The notes under the pieces: model-generated
Told to the model about the DNA's origin: nothing
The model's database searches: none
Seen by the model: only the letters and a program-made list of their open reading frames with translations
Position numbers and translations under genes: made by a program
Shown: one piece after another, positions 1 through 9,966 of the stretch
How positions within the stretch are numbered: the first letter of the stretch is position 1
How the letters are laid out: each line of letters opens with the position of its first letter
Assembly (NCBI RefSeq): GCF_000422645.1
Contig: NZ_AUGL01000001.1
Coordinates: forward strand, 354,908-418,907
DNA length: 64,000 nucleotides
Direction: 5' to 3'
Origin: Ferrimonas futtsuensis DSM 18154
GTDB lineage: Bacteria > Pseudomonadota > Gammaproteobacteria > Enterobacterales > Shewanellaceae

Positions 1-1259
<1,259 letters not shown>

Positions 1260-1268
1260 TGGCGCTGC

Positions 1269-1350
1269 ATTGTCCGATTGATATGGAGCCAATTTGTCCC
1301 AGGCTAGGCCATTTTGGCCGTGCCCGCTTCAAGGGTGTGTCATTTTGACC
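1269..1350. promoter_or_regulatory. Candidate upstream activator repeats (TTTTGNCC-type) in the RR-tupA intergenic region
   Basis: Direct repeats of a short word lie between the response regulator and tupA: AATTTGTCC at 1291, ATTTTGGCC at 1311 and ATTTTGACC at 1342, with a weaker ATTGTCC at 1269. Their starts are 20 and 31 bp apart, close to two and three helical turns. They lie 55-140 bp upstream of the -24/-12 promoter, which is where enhancer-binding sigma-54 activators usually bind. An ATTTTG...CAAAAT dyad (1342-1367) overlaps the last repeat. That this is the binding site of the adjacent regulator is an inference. Confidence 0.4.
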
Positions 1351-1403
1351 TAGTTGACCAGCAAAATCCTGTGAGACAGCTCAAACTTTTCAAGGAATTC
1401 GAG

Positions 1404-1420
1404 TTGGCATCTAAATTGCT
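1404..1420 (+). promoter_or_regulatory. Sigma-54 (-24/-12) promoter of the tup operon
   Basis: TTGGCAtctaaaTTGCT matches the sigma-54 consensus (YTGGCACG-N4-TTGCW) with exact spacing. The invariant GG is at 1406-1407 and the GC at 1418-1419. Predicted transcription start is about 1430, giving a leader of about 38 nt before the tupA ATG at 1468. The divergent neighbouring gene encodes a GAFTGA-containing sigma-54 activator, which supports the call. Confidence 0.75.
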
Positions 1421-1467
1421 GTTCGTATAAAAGAACTTGCCATACCCAAATAAAAATGGAGAAACAG

Positions 1468-2265
1468 ATGAAGCGCATCGTCACCGGCCTGTTGGCCCTG
1501 ACCCTAAGTTTTGGCGCCTTTGCGGCCAAGGACGTAAAACTGGCTACCACCACCAGCACCGACAACTCAGGTCTGCTGGCCTACCTGCTGCCCGCCTTTG
1601 AACAGGACAGCGGCTACCACATCCAGGTGATCGCCACCGGCACCGGCAAGGCTCTGCGCCACGGTCGTAACGGTGATGTGGATCTGGTGATGACCCACGC
1701 CCCAGGTGCCGAAGCCAAGTTTGTCGACGACGGCTTTGGCCGTATGCCACGTCAGATCATGGCCAACGACTTCATTATCCTGGGTCCCGACAGCGATCCG
1801 GCAGACCTGAAACACGCCAACGGCATCGCCGATGCCATGAAGCGCATCCACGATACCAACGCCATCTTCGTGTCCCGTGGCGACGAGTCCGGCACCCACA
1901 TGAAGGAGCTGAACCTGTGGAAGAAGGCCAAGGTATCCAATGAATACGCCGGTTACCGCGCCATCGGCCAGGGCATGGGCCCAGCCCTGCTGACCGCCAA
2001 TGAAATGCAGGGTTACCTGCTGGCAGACCGCGGCACCTACCTGGCCTTTATGCACAAGCTGAAGCTGAAAGTGCTGTTTGAGGGCGACGCGACCCTGCAA
2101 AACCCCTATCAGGTGATTCTGATCAATGACAAGAAGTACCCAGATCTGAATCATGACGGCGCCAAAGCCTTCTCCGACTGGCTGATCAGCGACAAAGGTC
2201 AGAAGATGATCAATGATTTCCGCATCAAAGGTCAGCCGCTGTTTAAAGCGACCTACAAAAAGTAG
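1468..2265 (+). CDS. tupA: Tungstate ABC transporter periplasmic substrate-binding protein TupA
   Basis: Binds tungstate (possibly also molybdate) in the periplasm and delivers it to TupBC. The 265-residue product starts with a signal peptide (MKRIVTGLLALTLSFGAFA, then AKD), followed by the family's ATTTSTDNSGLL oxyanion-binding motif and later SRGDESGTH. An in-frame ATG at 1456 exists, but GGAG at 1458-1461 sits 6 nt before the ATG at 1468, and that start gives a cleaner signal peptide. It is the first gene of tupABC-mobA-mobB/moeA-moaA, which links oxyanion uptake to pterin cofactor synthesis. A molybdate-binding protein is the alternative; the TTTST...SGLL motif favours the TupA family. 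Confidence 0.9.
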   Translation: MKRIVTGLLALTLSFGAFAAKDVKLATTTSTDNSGLLAYLLPAFEQDSGYHIQVIATGTGKALRHGRNGDVDLVMTHAPGAEAKFVDDGFGRMPRQIMANDFIILGPDSDPADLKHANGIADAMKRIHDTNAIFVSRGDESGTHMKELNLWKKAKVSNEYAGYRAIGQGMGPALLTANEMQGYLLADRGTYLAFMHKLKLKVLFEGDATLQNPYQVILINDKKYPDLNHDGAKAFSDWLISDKGQKMINDFRIKGQPLFKATYKK

Positions 2266-2270
2266 TGTGA

Positions 2271-2978
2271 ATGAGTAGCACCCTAGACACCCTGCAGCAG
2301 GCCGTCGGCCTGCTGCTCAGCTTTGATCATAAGGTGTGGAGCATCATCCTGGTCTCCTTCACTGTCTCGGTCAAAGCCCTGGGCCTGAGTCTGATACCCG
2401 CCATCATGGCGGGTTTTGTGCTTGCTCAGGGACGCTTTCCCGGACGCCACACCTTTATCGCCCTGTTCCAGACTCTGCAGGCGATTCCCACCGTGGTGGT
2501 GGGCCTGATGGTCTACCTCCTGCTGTTCCGCCAGGGCCCAATGGGCGATCTCCGCTGGCTGTTCACCCAGAACGCCATGGTGATGGGTCAGATCATGCTG
2601 GCCACGCCAGTTTTGGTCTCCACCAGTTACGCCGCCTTCGCCAGCGGTGACTGGCGAGCCTGGGAAACCGCCCGAACCCTGGGTGCGTCCAAGCTGAGGG
2701 CGTTTCTGACCCTGTGTCACGAACTCAGAGTGCCACTGATGGTGGCCATCATCGCCGCTTTCAGCCGTATCATTACCGAAGTGGGCAGTTCCATGCTGGT
2801 GGGGGGAAACATTCAGAACCTGACCCGCAACATGCCCACAGCCATCGCCCTGGAAACCAGCAAAGGGGAGTTCGCTCAGGCGGCCGCCCTGGGTATGGTG
2901 CTGGTGTTCCTGGCGCTGTTGCTGAACTTCTCTCTGAGCGCGTTGCGCGGAAAACAGGAGCATCGTCATCGTGGTTAA
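2271..2978 (+). CDS. tupB: Tungstate ABC transporter permease TupB
   Basis: Integral inner-membrane permease of 235 residues with several hydrophobic segments. It carries the ABC permease EAA-type loop near residues 128-150 ([18 protein letters not shown]), which docks onto the ATPase. It begins 5 nt after the tupA stop and its last 8 nt overlap the tupC start, so the three transporter genes should be translationally coupled. Length and organisation match TupB/WtpB-type single-domain permeases. Confidence 0.9.
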   Translation: MSSTLDTLQQAVGLLLSFDHKVWSIILVSFTVSVKALGLSLIPAIMAGFVLAQGRFPGRHTFIALFQTLQAIPTVVVGLMVYLLLFRQGPMGDLRWLFTQNAMVMGQIMLATPVLVSTSYAAFASGDWRAWETARTLGASKLRAFLTLCHELRVPLMVAIIAAFSRIITEVGSSMLVGGNIQNLTRNMPTAIALETSKGEFAQAAALGMVLVFLALLLNFSLSALRGKQEHRHRG

Positions 2979-3651
2979 GGTCTCCCTTATTGATCCCCTG
3001 ATCGCCGTGGAAGGGCGCACCCTGCTGCAGGCGGAAGAGATCAGCATCGAGGCTGGGCAGAGCATCTGGCTGCGAGGCGCCAACGGCGCCGGCAAAACCA
3101 CCCTGCTCAAGACCCTGGCCGGACTGCGTAAGCCCGATGGCGGCGAGCGCAGAGTCGATGGCGCACCTGGCCCCTGGTGGCGCCTTAAGGTGGGTGCGGG
3201 TCAGATCATCTATCTGCATCAGACCCCCTATCTGTTCGACGGCAGTGTCCGTCAAAACCTGGCTTACAGCCTCAGCCTGCTGCCGATGAACCGCAGCGAC
3301 AAAGAGGCCCGAATCGACGAAGCGCTGCGCGCAGCCGAACTGACTCATCTGGTGGACCGTCCCGCCCAGGTGCTGTCAGGGGGCGAACGTCAGCGTCTGG
3401 CCCTGGCCCGGGCCTGGGTGGTGCGTCCGGCGATCCTGCTGCTCGATGAACCCACCGCCAACCTGGACCAGCACTCCATCGAGGTGGTGGCTGCCATGGT
3501 GACCCAGTTGCAACAGCGAGGCTGCGGCATTATGGTCACCAGTCACCAGACCACAGAGGTGACCAGGCTGTGCCGCGACGTATGGCAGATTCACAATGGC
3601 CACCTGTTTCATACTGTCAGCGAGGAACACCCCCGTGCCAGCTACCAATAA
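2971..3651 (+). CDS. tupC: Tungstate ABC transporter ATP-binding protein TupC
   Basis: Cytoplasmic ATPase of 226 residues that powers TupB. Walker A is GANGAGKTT (about residues 34-42), the ABC signature is [14 protein letters not shown], Walker B is ILLLDEP, and the switch histidine is in TSHQ. It starts at GTG 2971, inside the end of tupB, with GGAG at 2957-2960. Its C-terminus is short for the family and has no appended TOBE/Mop domain. The next gene, mobA, starts inside its 3' end. Confidence 0.92.
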   Translation: MVKVSLIDPLIAVEGRTLLQAEEISIEAGQSIWLRGANGAGKTTLLKTLAGLRKPDGGERRVDGAPGPWWRLKVGAGQIIYLHQTPYLFDGSVRQNLAYSLSLLPMNRSDKEARIDEALRAAELTHLVDRPAQVLSGGERQRLALARAWVVRPAILLLDEPTANLDQHSIEVVAAMVTQLQQRGCGIMVTSHQTTEVTRLCRDVWQIHNGHLFHTVSEEHPRASYQ

Positions 3652-4246
3652 CAACATCACCCTGGCCGTACTGGCCGGGGGCCGGGCCCGCCGCATGGAT
3701 GGCGAAGACAAAGGCCTGGTGACCGTGGCAGGGAAGCCGATGATCAGCCATGTTCTGGAGCGCTTCACAGAAGACGCCGCCCAGACCCTGGTCATCGCCA
3801 ACCGCAATCAGGACGCCTACGGCGAACTGGGCCACCCCGTGTTCAGCGACGAGCTCGAAGGGTTCCAGGGCCCGATGGCGGGCATGCGCACCGCCCTGCG
3901 TCATTGTGAATCTCCCTACCTGCTGGTGCTGCCCTGTGATGTGCCCATGCTGCCCGGTGACCTGCTTCACAAAATGTTGGATCAGTTGCAGAGAGAGGAT
4001 GCGCAGATCGCCGTTGCCTGCGACGATGAGCGCGAACACTCCGTTATCCTACTGATGAAGTCGGATTTAGGCCCCTCCATCGACGAGTTTCTGGCCAACG
4101 GAGACAGAAAAATTCTGCTTTGGTACAACCAAAAGCGCCTGACCAAGGTAACCTTCCCCGGTCAGGCCGAGGCCTTTGCCAATATCAATACTGCCGAGCA
4201 GCGGGACGAGCTGGAACAGCGGCTGCTGGCGAATAAGGATTTGTAA
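3635..4246 (+). CDS. mobA: Molybdenum cofactor guanylyltransferase MobA
   Basis: Attaches GMP from GTP to molybdopterin to make the MGD form of the cofactor. The nucleotide-binding [18 protein letters not shown] motif is at the N-terminus, with LPCDVPMLP in the middle (the metal-binding Asp region). The frame is open from ATG 3596, but GTG 3635 is preferred: it has GAGGAA 7-8 nt upstream and leaves only a few residues before the beta strand. The 203-residue product is close to the usual size (about 190-200). It overlaps the end of tupC, so cofactor synthesis and tungstate uptake share a transcript. Confidence 0.9.
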   Translation: MPATNNNITLAVLAGGRARRMDGEDKGLVTVAGKPMISHVLERFTEDAAQTLVIANRNQDAYGELGHPVFSDELEGFQGPMAGMRTALRHCESPYLLVLPCDVPMLPGDLLHKMLDQLQREDAQIAVACDDEREHSVILLMKSDLGPSIDEFLANGDRKILLWYNQKRLTKVTFPGQAEAFANINTAEQRDELEQRLLANKDL

Positions 4247-4248
4247 CT

Positions 4249-6048
4249 ATGAATGTCGACCAAATTCTGGCGGATTGCCGGGTGCCGGTACTGGGCATCT
4301 GCGCCTACAGTGGCACCGGAAAAACCACGCTGCTGAAGAAGCTGATCCCAGAGCTCAACCGTCGTGGCAAGAAGCTGGCCGTGATCAAGCACGCCCACCA
4401 CAACTTCGACGTCGACATTCCTGGTAAGGATTCCTTTGAGCTGCGCAAAGCCGGCGCCGAGCAGATGCTGGTGGCCTCGCACATTCGCCGCGCCCTGATG
4501 GCGGAAAAGGTCACCGACGGCGACCCCGACCTGAAAGAGCTGCTGGGGATGATCGACCAGACCCGGGTGGACATGATCCTGGTGGAGGGATTCAAGAAGC
4601 TGCCACTGCCCAAGCTGGAGCTGCACCGCGCCGAAGTAGGCAAGCCCTTCGTCTTTACTCAGGATGACGCCATCCGCGGCATCGCCGTGGACGCCGACAC
4701 CCAGTTGCCGGACGATCTGGCCCTGCCGGTGCTGGAGATCAACGACGTCGACGCCATTGCCGACTTTATCGAGCAGTTTGCCGCCGACTGGAAGCCGGTG
4801 GGCTACGCGCCACTGGGCACCTGTGGCTGTGACGACGTGGAGCGCAAGCAGCTGTCCGTGGCCCAGGGCCAGGCACGCATCCTTGGTGAAGTGAAACCGG
4901 TGACCGCCACCGAAACCGCCCCCCTGCTGCAGGCGCAGAACCGGGTACTGGGCGCTGACATCGCCTCTCCAGTCAATGTGCCTCAACACACCAACTCCGC
5001 CATGGATGGCTACGCCATCCGTAACGACGGCCAGCACGACAGCTTCACCGTAGTGGCCGAAGTCCTGGCTGGCCACGGCTATGACGACGAGGTTCTGTCC
5101 GGCGAAGCGGTGAAGATCATGACCGGGGCCCCACTGCCAGCTGGCGTGGATACCGTCATCATGCGCGAACTGGCCACCCAGGAGGGAGACCAGGTCCGCT
5201 TCGACGGCGACATCGAGACCGGCCAGAACATCCGTCAGGCCGGCGAAGACATCGCCGTTGGCGCCACCGCCCTGACCGCCGGCAACCGTATCGGCCCAGC
5301 CGAACTGGGGCTGCTGGCCTCCCTGGGTCTGGGGGAACTGCCGGTCTACCGCAAACCCAAGGTGGCGGTATTCTCCACCGGCGACGAGGTGTGTCAGCCC
5401 GGCGAGCCCCTGAAACCCAACTGCATCTTCGACTCCAACCGCTTCACCATCCAGGGGATGCTGGCCAAGTTAGGCTGCGAAGTGGTGGACCTGGGGATTC
5501 TGGAAGACACCGAAGAGGCGATGGCCGACGCCTTGCAGGCCGCCAGTGAACAGGCGGACGTGGTGATCACTTCGGGTGGTGTCTCCGTGGGTGACGCCGA
5601 CTTCATCAAGCCGGTGATGGAGCGCCTGGGTCACATCGATTTCTGGAAGATCGCCATGCGCCCCGGCCGTCCTCTGGCATTTGGCAAGATCAAGGACACC
5701 CTGCTGTTCGGCCTGCCCGGCAACCCGGTGGCCGTGATGGTCTCCTTTATGCAGTTTGTTCAGCCCGCCCTGCGCAAGATGATGGGCGAGCCCAACTGGA
5801 AGCCGCAGATGATGCGCGCCACCGCCGGCGAGCCGATGCGCTCCAAGCAGGGCCGCACCGAGTTCCAGCGTGGCATCATGCAGCTGAACAGCCTGGGTGA
5901 GCTGACGGTGACCACCACCGGCGCCCAGGGGTCCGGGATCCTGAGCTCGATGGTTCAGGGCAACTGCCTGATTATTATTGAAGAGTGCCAGGGCAACATC
6001 AGCGCTGGCGAGGCGGTCTGGGTTCAGCCCTTCGCCGATCTGCTGTAA
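4249..6048 (+). CDS. Bifunctional MobB-MoeA fusion (MGD adaptor / molybdopterin molybdotransferase)
   Basis: A 599-residue two-domain protein. Residues 1-170 are MobB-like, a P-loop GTP-binding partner of MobA (CAYSGTGKTTLLKKL; IKHAHHNFDVD; ILVEGFK). Residues 190-599 are MoeA, which inserts the metal oxyanion into adenylated molybdopterin. MoeA motifs include NSAMDGYAI, STGDEVCQPGE, SGGVSVGDADF and FGLPGNPVAV. The domains are separate proteins in E. coli. The gene starts 2 nt after the mobA stop and is followed 12 nt later by moaA, so MobA, MobB and MoeA activities are co-expressed with the tungstate importer. No internal stop or frameshift is seen at the junction. Confidence 0.92.
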   Translation: MNVDQILADCRVPVLGICAYSGTGKTTLLKKLIPELNRRGKKLAVIKHAHHNFDVDIPGKDSFELRKAGAEQMLVASHIRRALMAEKVTDGDPDLKELLGMIDQTRVDMILVEGFKKLPLPKLELHRAEVGKPFVFTQDDAIRGIAVDADTQLPDDLALPVLEINDVDAIADFIEQFAADWKPVGYAPLGTCGCDDVERKQLSVAQGQARILGEVKPVTATETAPLLQAQNRVLGADIASPVNVPQHTNSAMDGYAIRNDGQHDSFTVVAEVLAGHGYDDEVLSGEAVKIMTGAPLPAGVDTVIMRELATQEGDQVRFDGDIETGQNIRQAGEDIAVGATALTAGNRIGPAELGLLASLGLGELPVYRKPKVAVFSTGDEVCQPGEPLKPNCIFDSNRFTIQGMLAKLGCEVVDLGILEDTEEAMADALQAASEQADVVITSGGVSVGDADFIKPVMERLGHIDFWKIAMRPGRPLAFGKIKDTLLFGLPGNPVAVMVSFMQFVQPALRKMMGEPNWKPQMMRATAGEPMRSKQGRTEFQRGIMQLNSLGELTVTTTGAQGSGILSSMVQGNCLIIIEECQGNISAGEAVWVQPFADLL

Positions 6049-6060
6049 CGGGAGCACCCC

Positions 6061-7047
6061 ATGAGCCTGATAGACGGCTTTGGCCGTAAGATCGATTACC
6101 TGAGACTGTCCGTCACCGACCGCTGCGACTTCCGCTGCGTCTACTGCATGGACGAAAACCCCACGTTCCTCAAGCGGGATGACGTGCTGACCCTGGAGGA
6201 GCTGAGCGTCATCGCCCAGGCCTTCACCGAGCTGGGCGTCGAACGGATCCGCCTCACCGGCGGCGAGCCCCTGGTGCGCACCGACCTGAGCGTGCTGGTG
6301 CGCAAGCTGTCCAAGCTGCCGGGTCTGAAAGATCTGTCGATGACCACCAACGGGTCGCGACTGACCAAGTTCGCCCATGTAATGTCCGGCAATGGCCTGC
6401 AACGCCTCAACATCAGCCTGGACACCCTGGATGCGGATCGCTTCGCCGAAGTCACCCGCAAGGGCAACCTGGAACGGGTTCTGGCGGGCATCGATGCCGC
6501 CCGGGATGCCGATTTCGAGCGGATCAAGATCAACGCCGTCGTGATGAAGGGCAAAAATGACCACGAGGTGCTGGACCTGGTGAACTTCGCCCGGGACAAG
6601 GGGATCGACATCAGCTTTATCGAGGAGATGCCCCTGGGCGCCTTCGACGGTGAGCGCCGGGAGCAGACCCTGTGTACCTCGGAAGAGGTTCGCGGCTTCA
6701 TTGAGCCCACCCATCCGCTGACCCCCACCTCGGATCGCACCGGCGGCCCAGCCCGCTACTACAAGATGGCGGACAGCGACATTCGTGTGGGCTTCATCTC
6801 GCCCCACAGCCACAACTTCTGCCACGAATGTAACCGGGTGCGGGTGACGGTGAAGGGTGAACTGCTGCTCTGTCTGGGTAACGAGAACTCGGTGGACCTG
6901 AAACAGATCCTGCGGGACAACGACGGCAGCGTCGACGCGGTGAAGCAGGCGATCATCACCGCCATGAAGGTGAAGCCGGAGAAGCACCTGTTCGGTCACG
7001 AAGAGGGCACCCAGATCCTGCGCTTTATGAGCCTGACCGGCGGCTAA
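6061..7047 (+). CDS. moaA: GTP 3',8-cyclase MoaA (radical SAM, molybdenum cofactor step 1)
   Basis: Catalyses the first step of pterin cofactor synthesis, rearranging GTP with S-adenosylmethionine radical chemistry. The N-terminal cluster motif is CDFRCVYC, the second cluster is FCHECNRVRVTVKG...LC, and the protein ends in the conserved GG. Length 328 residues is normal. GGAG sits 6-9 nt before the ATG. It is the last gene of the tup-mob-moa transcript and is followed by a strong terminator. The partner gene moaC is not in the window. Confidence 0.95.
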   Translation: MSLIDGFGRKIDYLRLSVTDRCDFRCVYCMDENPTFLKRDDVLTLEELSVIAQAFTELGVERIRLTGGEPLVRTDLSVLVRKLSKLPGLKDLSMTTNGSRLTKFAHVMSGNGLQRLNISLDTLDADRFAEVTRKGNLERVLAGIDAARDADFERIKINAVVMKGKNDHEVLDLVNFARDKGIDISFIEEMPLGAFDGERREQTLCTSEEVRGFIEPTHPLTPTSDRTGGPARYYKMADSDIRVGFISPHSHNFCHECNRVRVTVKGELLLCLGNENSVDLKQILRDNDGSVDAVKQAIITAMKVKPEKHLFGHEEGTQILRFMSLTGG

Positions 7048-7065
7048 CGCCGTTGTCCGTCAGAA

Positions 7066-7092
7066 AGCCTCGCCATGGAGCGGGGCTTTTTT
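7066..7092 (+). terminator. Rho-independent terminator after moaA
   Basis: Stem AGCCTCGC (7066-7073) pairs with GCGGGGCT (7080-7087) with one G-U pair. The loop is CATGGA, followed by a six-T run. It lies 19 nt after the moaA stop and closes the tup-mob-moa operon. Confidence 0.85.
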
Positions 7093-7144
7093 ATGGGCGC
7101 AAGAAATTGGGGGAAACAGGGGGGGGTTTCTGGGGGCCAGAAAC

Positions 7145-7172
7145 AGAAAAAGCCGCTGATAAACAGCGGCTT
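7145..7172 (-). terminator. Terminator downstream of the tRNA-Arg/tRNA-His transcript
   Basis: A 9-bp perfect stem, AAGCCGCTG (7150-7158) with CAGCGGCTT (7164-7172), has an ATAAA loop. Read on the minus strand it is followed by a T run (A-run 7147-7151 on plus), just past the 3' end of tRNA-His. Confidence 0.8.
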
Positions 7173-7184
7173 CTCTATGAATAA

Positions 7185-7261
7185 TGGGGTGGCTGATGGG
7201 ATTTGAACCCACGACAACCGGAATCACAATCCGGGACTCTACCAACTGAGCTACAGCCACC
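7185..7261 (-). tRNA. tRNA-His (GTG)
   Basis: The minus strand folds as a standard cloverleaf, GGTGGCTGTAGCTCAG at the 5' end with encoded CCA at 7185-7187. The anticodon loop reads TTGTGAT (anticodon GTG). The extra G at position -1 opposite C73, which histidyl-tRNA synthetase needs, is encoded (base 7261). The T-arm is GGGTTTGAATCCC. It is downstream of tRNA-Arg on the same strand and probably co-transcribed with it. Confidence 0.96.
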
Positions 7262-7301
7262 ACAGAGTCTTTTGTGTCAAACCAAATCCCCTGGCGGAAA
7301 A

Positions 7302-7378
7302 TGGCGCGCCCAGGAGGATTCGAACCCCCGGCCTCACCCTCCGGAGGGGTGCGCTCTATCCAGCTGAGCTATGGGCGC
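7302..7378 (-). tRNA. tRNA-Arg (CCG)
   Basis: The minus strand begins GCGCCCATAGCTCAGCTGG and ends with GCGCGCCA, with encoded CCA at 7302-7304. The anticodon loop CTCCGGA gives anticodon CCG, reading CGG. The T-arm GGTTCGAATCC is conserved. It lies 40 nt upstream of tRNA-His. Confidence 0.96.
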
Positions 7379-7493
7379 TTCCTTTGACGGCGGCTATGTT
7401 ACGGTGAACACCGGCACAGGTCCAACGTTTTTTCCAAAAACACCGCACGACCGAGCAAAAAATAGCTAACGCGGCGGTTTTTGTCACCAGTCT

Positions 7494-9512
7494 TCACTGT
7501 TTGTTCTTCAGCATCGCCCGCAGAGCGGCGATATTGGCCTTGCCGGACTGCTGTCGCTGGGCCTCGCTCTGGCGCTTCCTGCCCTTGTCCCAATCCAGAT
7601 CGTCCTGAGGCAGTTCCGCCAGGAAACGGCTGGGTTCGCAGCGGATCTGTTCACCGAACTGACGACGCTCCCGGCACAGGGTGAAGATCAGCTCCTTCTG
7701 GGCCCGGGTGATCCCCACATAGGCCAGGCGGCGCTCCTCCTCCACGTTGTTCTCGTCCAGGCTGCTCTGGTGAGGCAGCAGCCCCTCCTCCATGCCGACC
7801 ATAAACACATAGTGGAACTCCAGCCCCTTAGAAGCGTGCAGGGTCATCAGCTGCACCTGATCCGCCTCCTCCTCCTCGGAGTTGCGCTCCATCATGTCCC
7901 TCAGCGTCAGCTTGGTCACCACCTGGGGCAGGGTCATGGGCTCCTCGAGGTCATCCCCCTCCAACATGTCGGTGATCCAGCGGTAGAGCTCGGAGACGTT
8001 CTTCATCCGCATCTCCGCCGCCTTGGGGCTGGGGGAGGTGTCGTAAAGGAAATCCTCATAGTTGATCTCCCGCACCAGGTCCTTCAGCGCGGCCAGGGTA
8101 TCGCCCCGCATCGCCCGGTCCGCCAGCTCCACCACCCAGCGGGTGAACACCATCACCGACTCGGCAGCAGACTTGGGCAGGTGCTGCTCCAGATCCGGCT
8201 CGAAGGCGGCGGCAAACAGGCTCAGCTGTCGCTGGTTGGCCAGCCGCCCCAGGCGCTCCAGGGTCGCCGGTCCCATGCCACGCTTGGGCACATTGCAGAT
8301 GCGCAGGAAGGCGTTGTCATCATCGCCATTCACCAGCAGTCGCAGGTAGCCCATGATGTCCTTGATCTCCGCCCGGGAGAAGAAGGAGGTGCCTCCGGAC
8401 AGCTTGTAGGGGATGCGGTTGGTCATCAGCGCCTTTTCGAACAACCGTGCCTGATGGTTTCCCCTATAGAGGATGGCGTACTCTTTATAGTCGGTGCGAT
8501 TCACAAAGCGGTGACGGATCAGCTCGGCCACCACCCTTTCCGCCTCGTGATCCTCGTTATTGGCACTGAGCACCCGCAGGGGATCCCCATAGCCCAACTC
8601 AGAGAACAGCCGCTTATCATAGACATGAGGGTTGTTGGCAATCAGGATGTTGGCCGCCTTCAGGATTCGCTGGCTGGAGCGATAGTTCTGCTCCAGCTTG
8701 ATCAGCCTCAGCTTGGGGAAGTCCTGACCCAGCAACACCAGGTTCTGCGGTTTGGCGCCCCGCCAGGAGTAGATGGACTGATCGTCGTCCCCCACCACGG
8801 TGAAGCGGGCCCGCTGGCCCACCAGCAACTTCACCAACTGGTACTGGCTGGTGTTGGTGTCCTGGTACTCGTCCACCAGCAGATAGCGGATGCGGTTCTG
8901 CCAGCGTTCACGCACCTCCTCGCTGCTGGCCAGCAGCAGGGTGGGAATCATGATGAGATCATCGAAATCCAGGGCGTTGTAGGCGGTCAGGTGCTCACGG
9001 TAACGGCCATAGAGCTGGGCGAACAGGATGGATTGCGGGTCCCGGGCCAGCTGCAGCGCCTTGTCCGGCAACACCAGGTCATTCTTCCAGTTGCTGATGG
9101 CATTGATCAGCGCATTCAGCTGGTCCTTGTCCCCCTCCAGCTCATTCTCGGTGAGCTCTTTGAGCAGGGCCAGACTGTCCTGGTCGTCGAACAGGGTAAA
9201 GTTGGGCTTGAGCCCCAGAGACTTGTGCTCCCGGCGAACGATCTCCAGCCCCAGGGTATGGAAGGTGGAGACCCACAGGCCGCGGGCTTCCTTCTTGCCC
9301 AGGGTCTGAGACACCCGTTCACGCATCTCGCGGGCGGCCTTATTGGTAAAGGTCACTGCCGCGATATGTCGCGCCTGATACTCACACTGCTGCACCAGAT
9401 AGGCGATCTTGTTGGTGATCACCCGGGTTTTGCCGCTGCCGGCTCCGGCCAGTACCAAGCAGGGGCCGGACACATACTCTACGGCCTCCTGCTGACCAGG
9501 ATTCAGTCTCAT
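7494..9512 (-). CDS. rep: ATP-dependent DNA helicase Rep
   Basis: A 3'-5' superfamily 1 helicase that helps replication forks pass bound proteins. At 672 residues it is nearly the same length as E. coli Rep. Motif I is AGAGSGKT (about residues 21-28), motif II is LLVDEYQDT, motif III is [14 protein letters not shown], and motif IV includes LEQNYRS. Late motifs include [10 protein letters not shown] and [10 protein letters not shown]. UvrD and PcrA are relatives; the N-terminal [17 protein letters not shown] and the length fit Rep best. It stands alone on the minus strand between tRNA-Arg and ubiK. Confidence 0.94.
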   Translation of the reverse strand: MRLNPGQQEAVEYVSGPCLVLAGAGSGKTRVITNKIAYLVQQCEYQARHIAAVTFTNKAAREMRERVSQTLGKKEARGLWVSTFHTLGLEIVRREHKSLGLKPNFTLFDDQDSLALLKELTENELEGDKDQLNALINAISNWKNDLVLPDKALQLARDPQSILFAQLYGRYREHLTAYNALDFDDLIMIPTLLLASSEEVRERWQNRIRYLLVDEYQDTNTSQYQLVKLLVGQRARFTVVGDDDQSIYSWRGAKPQNLVLLGQDFPKLRLIKLEQNYRSSQRILKAANILIANNPHVYDKRLFSELGYGDPLRVLSANNEDHEAERVVAELIRHRFVNRTDYKEYAILYRGNHQARLFEKALMTNRIPYKLSGGTSFFSRAEIKDIMGYLRLLVNGDDDNAFLRICNVPKRGMGPATLERLGRLANQRQLSLFAAAFEPDLEQHLPKSAAESVMVFTRWVVELADRAMRGDTLAALKDLVREINYEDFLYDTSPSPKAAEMRMKNVSELYRWITDMLEGDDLEEPMTLPQVVTKLTLRDMMERNSEEEEADQVQLMTLHASKGLEFHYVFMVGMEEGLLPHQSSLDENNVEEERRLAYVGITRAQKELIFTLCRERRQFGEQIRCEPSRFLAELPQDDLDWDKGRKRQSEAQRQQSGKANIAALRAMLKNKQ

Positions 9513-9638
9513 TGTTTCTCCCGCTGTCGTTAGGGGCGCTATTCTACCGGAAATGGCGGCTTGGTGCGCCTGTCATGAGACTCCCCCTGTGGGCGATTTC
9601 TTTGTTACCATAAATCCAAGCATTACGGAGTAGATACC

Positions 9639-9899
9639 ATGATTAACACGGACAAGCTGGAACAGATCGCCAAGCAGATGAACGACGCCCTGCCCCCGGG
9701 ACTGAAAAGCGCAGCGGAAGATTTTGAGTCCAAAGCCAAAACCATCCTCCAGAGCCAGCTGGCCAAACTGGATATGGTCAGCCGGGAAGAGTTCGACCGT
9801 CAGAGTGCGGTGCTGGCGAAAACCCGCCAGATGGTGGAGCAGCTGGAAGCTCGGCTGGCTGAGCTCGAAGCCAAACAGGAACCGGACACTGAAGAGTGA
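9639..9899 (+). CDS. ubiK: Ubiquinone biosynthesis accessory factor UbiK (BMFP family)
   Basis: A small 86-residue cytoplasmic protein that supports aerobic ubiquinone synthesis with UbiJ. It shows the family's N-terminal INTDKLEQIAKQ, the central REEFDRQ and a C-terminal coiled coil of leucine/glutamate heptads (MVEQLEARLAELEA). The length matches E. coli UbiK (formerly YqiC). It is divergent from rep, and its stop overlaps the region where the downstream acetyltransferase must begin. Confidence 0.9.
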   Translation: MINTDKLEQIAKQMNDALPPGLKSAAEDFESKAKTILQSQLAKLDMVSREEFDRQSAVLAKTRQMVEQLEARLAELEAKQEPDTEE

Positions 9900-9966
9900 T
9901 CCCAAGCGTCAGTGGCAGCGGGGTGAGTTCCTGCTGAGCACTGACCGGGCCAGGCTGGATCGGGCC

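Noticed and set aside
7145..7172. Hairpin near the tRNAs as part of a moaA attenuator
   Set aside because: It is downstream of the moaA terminator and its T run faces the minus-strand tRNA transcript.
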